Shown here: piece by piece, positions 61,118-64,000 of the stretch | Numbering within the stretch: the first letter of the stretch is position 1 | Layout: each line of letters begins with the position of its first letter | Assembly: GCF_000744655.1 (NCBI RefSeq) | Contig: NZ_JQMJ01000004.1 | Location: 3,162,001-3,226,000, forward strand | Direction of reading: 5' to 3' | Source: Streptacidiphilus rugosus AM-16 | GTDB taxonomy: Bacteria > Actinomycetota > Actinomycetes > Streptomycetales > Streptomycetaceae | DNA length: 64,000 bases | Program-made: the position numbers and the translations under genes | Notes under the pieces: generated by a model | What the model saw: the letters and a program-made list of their open reading frames with translations, nothing else | The model's database searches: none | What the model was told of the DNA's origin: nothing

Positions 61118-61924
61118 GTGTCGATATCTGGAGCCGAACGGCTGATCCCTGTCCCCGGCGTGCCCAACTTCCGCGACGCCGGGGGCCTGCCGACCGCGTC
61201 GGGCGGCCGGATGGCGCAGGCGCTGTTCTACCGTTCGGCCTCGCTGCACCTGCTCACCGAGGAGGGCGCCCGCCACCTCGCCGAGGAGCTCGGCCTGCGC
61301 ACCGTGATCGACCTGCGCTCGCAGATCGAGCGAGACGTCTGGCCGGACCGCGTGCTCGCCGACGGCATCGAGGTGCTCCACCTGCCGACCTTCCCGCCCC
61401 GCGTCCCCACCCAGGAACCGGCGGCGCCCGAGGAGCGCGAGGAGCCCGAGGTACGCGAGGATCGGGACGAGCAGCGCGAGGATCGGGACGAGCGCGACGC
61501 GGAGGCGGGCGCGGACAGCCTCGACGGCCTCTACGCCTTCATGGCCGCGACGGCCGGCCCGGCGATCGCCGCGTCGGCCCGCGCGCTGGCCCGTCCGGGC
61601 GCCCTCCCGGCCCTGGTCCACTGCGCCGTGGGCAAGGACCGCACCGGCGTGACGGTGGCGACCATCCAGTCCGCGCTGGGCGTCTCCGACGAGGACATCG
61701 TGGCGGACTACCACTTCTCCAACTCCGCCCTCGGCCTGGACAAGGGCCCGGTCTACTACATCGACGAACACGGCGAGGAACGCCGCTCCTCCCCGATCCA
61801 CCCGGCCCTGATGACGGCCTTCCTCACCACCATCCGCGCCACCCACGGCGACGCCGCCGCCTACCTCCTCGCCCACGGCGTCACCGAATCCGACCTCGCC
61901 ACCCTGCGCGCGGCCCTGCTCTGA
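61118..61924 (+). CDS. Tyrosine-protein phosphatase (Y_phosphatase3 type)
   Basis: A 268-residue protein starting PVPGVPNFRDAGGLPTASGGRM with the catalytic loop VHCAVGKDRTGV (CX5R). It resembles the secreted or intracellular tyrosine/lipid phosphatases of actinobacteria (PtpB/IphP-like). Between the second strand (VLHLPTFPPRVP) and SLDGLYAFMA is a highly charged insertion of about 35 residues with a repeated heptad REDRDE(Q/R). No signal peptide is visible. The GTG at 61118 is 55 bases after the phosphomutase stop. Confidence 0.88.
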   Translation: MSISGAERLIPVPGVPNFRDAGGLPTASGGRMAQALFYRSASLHLLTEEGARHLAEELGLRTVIDLRSQIERDVWPDRVLADGIEVLHLPTFPPRVPTQEPAAPEEREEPEVREDRDEQREDRDERDAEAGADSLDGLYAFMAATAGPAIAASARALARPGALPALVHCAVGKDRTGVTVATIQSALGVSDEDIVADYHFSNSALGLDKGPVYYIDEHGEERRSSPIHPALMTAFLTTIRATHGDAAAYLLAHGVTESDLATLRAALL

Positions 61925-61967
61925 CCCCGCGCACGGCCGTCGCCTTCGGCGCCGATCGCGAGCCCGC

Positions 61968-62567
61968 CTACCGCACGAAGTCGGGCCAGAAGGGAACGGT
62001 GCCGCGAGGGTTCCAGCAGTCGAGGTGCTCGTGCTCGTCCCCGAACTCGTGGCTGACGTAATCGGCGAGGTCTTCGCCGTAGTAGATGATGTCCGTGCCC
62101 CAGACGGAAAAGACCGGGTGCCCGTGGGTTCCGCGGCCTGCGGGCAGGAACCGGTGTCCGTAGAGGGGCACCAGCTGGGGCACGGTCGCAAGGTGCTGCT
62201 CGGCGAGAGATCGCGCCGCCTCGCCGTCGACGGGGCGGACGCCCCACGAGGGGTGCCAGTAGCCGTGTTGGACCGACCTGAGCACGCCGTCCACCGGCCA
62301 CCCGAGGCGGTGGCGGAGGTCGTCGGGGTCGGCGCCGCGCCAGTCGGGCCACGGCTGGTCCCAGGTGGCTCCTTCCTGCGGCGGCGAGCTGACCGGCAGT
62401 CCGGCCGCGAGGAAGGCACGGTGATCGTCCGAGAACCGGAAACCGTAGGTCTCCTCGATCCGCTCGAACTCCTCGTCGCCGAGCCCCCGCTCGAAGGTGC
62501 AGCAGTCGGCCTCCCGCAGGCGGCGGGCCGCTTCGGCCCCGAGCCGGGCCGCGTCAGTGTCGATCAC
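61968..62567 (-). CDS. SMI1/KNR4 (SUKH)-like protein
   Basis: A 199-residue protein with the SUKH-type start FERIEETYGFRFSDDHRAFLAAGLPVS, followed by WRGADPDDLRHRLGWPVDGVLRSV and VPLYGHRFLPAGR, then PVFSVWGTDIIYYGEDLADYVSHEF. SUKH proteins are often immunity proteins against nuclease toxins, but many are standalone genes of unknown role. No toxin lies next to it, and the RHS cassette is 26 kb away. The GTG at 62567 is chosen; a longer frame to 62705 adds unlike residues. It is convergent with the phosphatase gene. Confidence 0.78.
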   Translation of the reverse strand: MIDTDAARLGAEAARRLREADCCTFERGLGDEEFERIEETYGFRFSDDHRAFLAAGLPVSSPPQEGATWDQPWPDWRGADPDDLRHRLGWPVDGVLRSVQHGYWHPSWGVRPVDGEAARSLAEQHLATVPQLVPLYGHRFLPAGRGTHGHPVFSVWGTDIIYYGEDLADYVSHEFGDEHEHLDCWNPRGTVPFWPDFVR

Positions 62568-62716
62568 GGCCTGACAGTAGCGTCCCGTCCGGCCGGGATC
62601 AGCTGAGTTTCCCCGCGCACGCCCCACGCCACCGGCGTGCGGACGGTCCTCGACGAACGGGACCCTCCGCAGCGGGTGGGCGGGCTGTGCGCGCAGCCGG
62701 GGCACTGCGGGGCTCG

Positions 62717-63544
62717 TCAGCCGACGGCGAGAATGATGATCAGGGCCAGCACGCCGGCGACGATCGGGGCGATGAAAGCCCAGTTCCAGGCGACCTTGAC
62801 GTCAGGGGTCGGCGTGTCAGGGTGCCGCTTGTGGTAGGCCTCGGCGACGCCGTTCAGTTCCACGGCAGCCTTGTCGGCCACCGCCTGGGTCGGTGCGGCG
62901 GGAGCGGACGGCGCGCCGTACGCGGACGTGCCCTTGCCGCCGCGGGAGGAGAGCTGGCCGCGGTCGCCCGCGGCGATCATGGAGCGGCGGCCGGCACGCT
63001 TGCGCTGGCGCAGGGAGACGGGAATCGCCCAGATCACGAACTTGCGGCCGCCCGCACGCAGCTCCACCGAGAGCTGCGCGGTCACGGACTCGACCGCGCC
63101 CCAGGGGGCGTCGATCGTGCGGAACGGGTTGCGGACCAGCAGCCGCTCGGCGCCCGAGCGGACGACCGGCCAGATCGTGAAGGCCACGACCAGCGGGATG
63201 CCGCCCACCAGCACCGCCGCGGACAGCGCGGGGGCCGTGCCGCCGCCCTTGAACATCGCGTCGATGCAGAGCCAGAGCATGAGCACCAGAATCAGGCCGC
63301 CGCCGGCCACCCCGCCGCCGGAGCGGTAGGTCTTGTCGGCGTAGACGGGCTCCTCCTGCGCCGCAGGCGCGGACGCGGCCGCGGGAGCAGGCGCCGGCTC
63401 GGCCGCAGGCGTCGGCTCCGGCGCGGGCGTCGGCTCCGCCGCGGGCTGGGGCGCGGCTTCCGCCGCGGCCTCGGGCGTCGCAGCCGGAACGCCGTTGTCC
63501 TCGCTGCTGGGGTCCGTGTTCGCACGGTCCGGGGTGTCGCTCAT
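62717..63544 (-). CDS. PH-domain-like membrane protein
   Basis: A 275-residue protein. The N-terminal 75 residues are a disordered Pro/Ala/Glu-rich stretch (repeated EPTPAPEP). Two helices follow (GGGLILVLMLWLCIDAMF and LSAAVLVGGIPLVVAFTIWPVV), then a region like a bacterial PH domain (SGAERLLVRNPFRTIDAPWGAVESVTAQLSVEL), then a linker and a last helix (AFIAPIVAGVLALIIILAV). Similar proteins next to deoC are conserved in Streptomyces as far as I recall. The function is unknown. The start MSDTPDRANTD at 63544 fits this family. Confidence 0.78.
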   Translation of the reverse strand: MSDTPDRANTDPSSEDNGVPAATPEAAAEAAPQPAAEPTPAPEPTPAAEPAPAPAAASAPAAQEEPVYADKTYRSGGGVAGGGLILVLMLWLCIDAMFKGGGTAPALSAAVLVGGIPLVVAFTIWPVVRSGAERLLVRNPFRTIDAPWGAVESVTAQLSVELRAGGRKFVIWAIPVSLRQRKRAGRRSMIAAGDRGQLSSRGGKGTSAYGAPSAPAAPTQAVADKAAVELNGVAEAYHKRHPDTPTPDVKVAWNWAFIAPIVAGVLALIIILAVG

Positions 63545-63684
63545 GGTCACCGATTCTGCCCCAGGTTGGGGCGTTCCCCGCGACCGCGCGGGTCTCGGAA
63601 TGGCATCGGGCCCGGAGGCCCGCCGTGCGCCCCGGCGATCGTCTCGGTCCGGCAACGTCACACGGACGCCCCCCTGACGAAACG

Positions 63685-63703
63685 CTACGCGTGTAGATAT
63701 GCT
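63685..63703 (+). promoter_or_regulatory. Operator CTACGCGTGTAG and -10 box of deoC
   Basis: ctacgcgtgtag (63685-63696) differs at one position from the palindrome before the phosphorylase gene. A -10-like tatgct follows at 63698-63703, and the GTG start at 63710 is six bases after it, again without a ribosome-binding site. The rest of the 165-base gap shows no other feature. Confidence 0.6.
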
Positions 63704-63709
63704 GGATTG

Positions 63710-64000
63710 GTGAGCATGTCGTCCTCCCCCCTCTCCGCCAGCGGGCTCGCCGAGATCGCCTCCTCCGAGGCGTCCCTGCGTCGCTTCCTGCACGGCCTCC
63801 CCGGCATCGACGCCGTGGGCCTGCAGGCGCGCGCCGCCGGACTCGGCACCCGGTCGATCAAGACCACTGCCAAGGCCTACGCCATCGATCTGGCCATCTC
63901 CATGATCGACCTGACCACGCTGGAGGGTGCGGACACCCCCGGCAAGGTCCGGTCGCTCTGTCAAAAGGCCAGGAACCCCGATCCGGGCGACCCGTCCGTG
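63710..64000 (+). CDS. deoC: Deoxyribose-phosphate aldolase, N-terminal fragment
   Basis: The first 97 codons of a gene cut by the window edge. LRRFLHGLPGIDAVGLQARAAGLGTRSIKTTAKAYAIDLAISMIDLTTLEG matches the actinobacterial DeoC N-terminus, with the IDLTTLEGxDT motif near residue 70. The enzyme cleaves deoxyribose 5-phosphate to glyceraldehyde 3-phosphate and acetaldehyde, the last step of deoxynucleoside salvage. The start is the GTG at 63710 or the ATG at 63716. Its promoter element is shared with the phosphorylase gene. Confidence 0.9.
   Translation, partial: MSMSSSPLSASGLAEIASSEASLRRFLHGLPGIDAVGLQARAAGLGTRSIKTTAKAYAIDLAISMIDLTTLEGADTPGKVRSLCQKARNPDPGDPSV

Overview
The window is very GC-rich, uses GTG starts and short overlapping operons, and carries gene families typical of Streptomycetaceae: a class III adenylate cyclase, acyl-CoA carboxylase beta/epsilon subunits, sortase-anchored surface proteins and a Streptomyces-type dispersed intergenic palindrome. 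It fits a Streptomyces, Kitasatospora or Streptacidiphilus chromosome. No rRNA, tRNA, CRISPR array or insertion sequence was recognised. From memory, the left third resembles the purEK-hutIFU neighbourhood of S. coelicolor and the right half its hutH-cya-pccB-accA-deoC neighbourhood. Here the two blocks lie side by side.

Layout. 0-7.5 kb: end of purE, purK, a GtrA membrane protein, an OmpR-type two-component pair and two tandem POT peptide transporters. 7.5-14.1 kb: a cell-surface locus with a WxL-like protein, a DUF916/WxL-interacting protein, a neocarzinostatin-like membrane protein and two sortase substrates (LANTG and LPQTG) built from one recurring two-cysteine module. 14.2-19.8 kb: histidine-utilisation operon hutU-(M20 amidohydrolase)-hutF-hutI. 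20-24.5 kb: small accessory genes, including a serine-hydrolase homologue that lacks catalytic residues. 24.6-28.4 kb: RpiR-type regulator, hutH and fdhD. 28.5-30.2 kb: a GGDEF protein. 30.4-35.4 kb: a three-gene polymorphic toxin cassette (WXG-like protein, RHS protein with a C-terminal toxin, immunity candidate). 35.6-46.5 kb: DUF4291, adenylate cyclase, birA, pccB-pccE, maf, biotin carboxylase accA and an SBF transporter. BirA is the enzyme expected to biotinylate the AccA subunit that works with PccB. 46.5-49.6 kb: DeoR regulator, LpdA-like flavoprotein, gamma-glutamylcyclotransferase homologue. 49.6-58.1 kb: a candidate poly-gamma-glutamate locus (secreted hydrolase candidate, GT-C glycosyltransferase, double-HAMP receptor, capB, capC, NlpC/P60 peptidase). 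58.2-64 kb: a nucleoside-salvage set (purine nucleoside phosphorylase, PGM2-like phosphomutase, deoC) with a tyrosine phosphatase, a SUKH-like protein and a PH-domain membrane protein.

Main observations. (1) The WXG-RHS-immunity cassette has an RNase-like C-terminal toxin domain. (2) The surface locus resembles Firmicute WxL/csc clusters; two of its promoter regions share the motif TGACGnnnCGTCAGATT. (3) The capBC locus lacks an obvious capA and has a NlpC/P60 peptidase and a duplicated HAMP receptor with no output domain. (4) The palindrome CTACGCGYGTAG precedes the apparently leaderless promoters of both the phosphorylase gene and deoC, suggesting a small nucleoside regulon. (5) A palindromic intergenic repeat family has at least four copies, one of which forms the end of a coding sequence. 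All functions are inferred from sequence read by eye; no database search was run.
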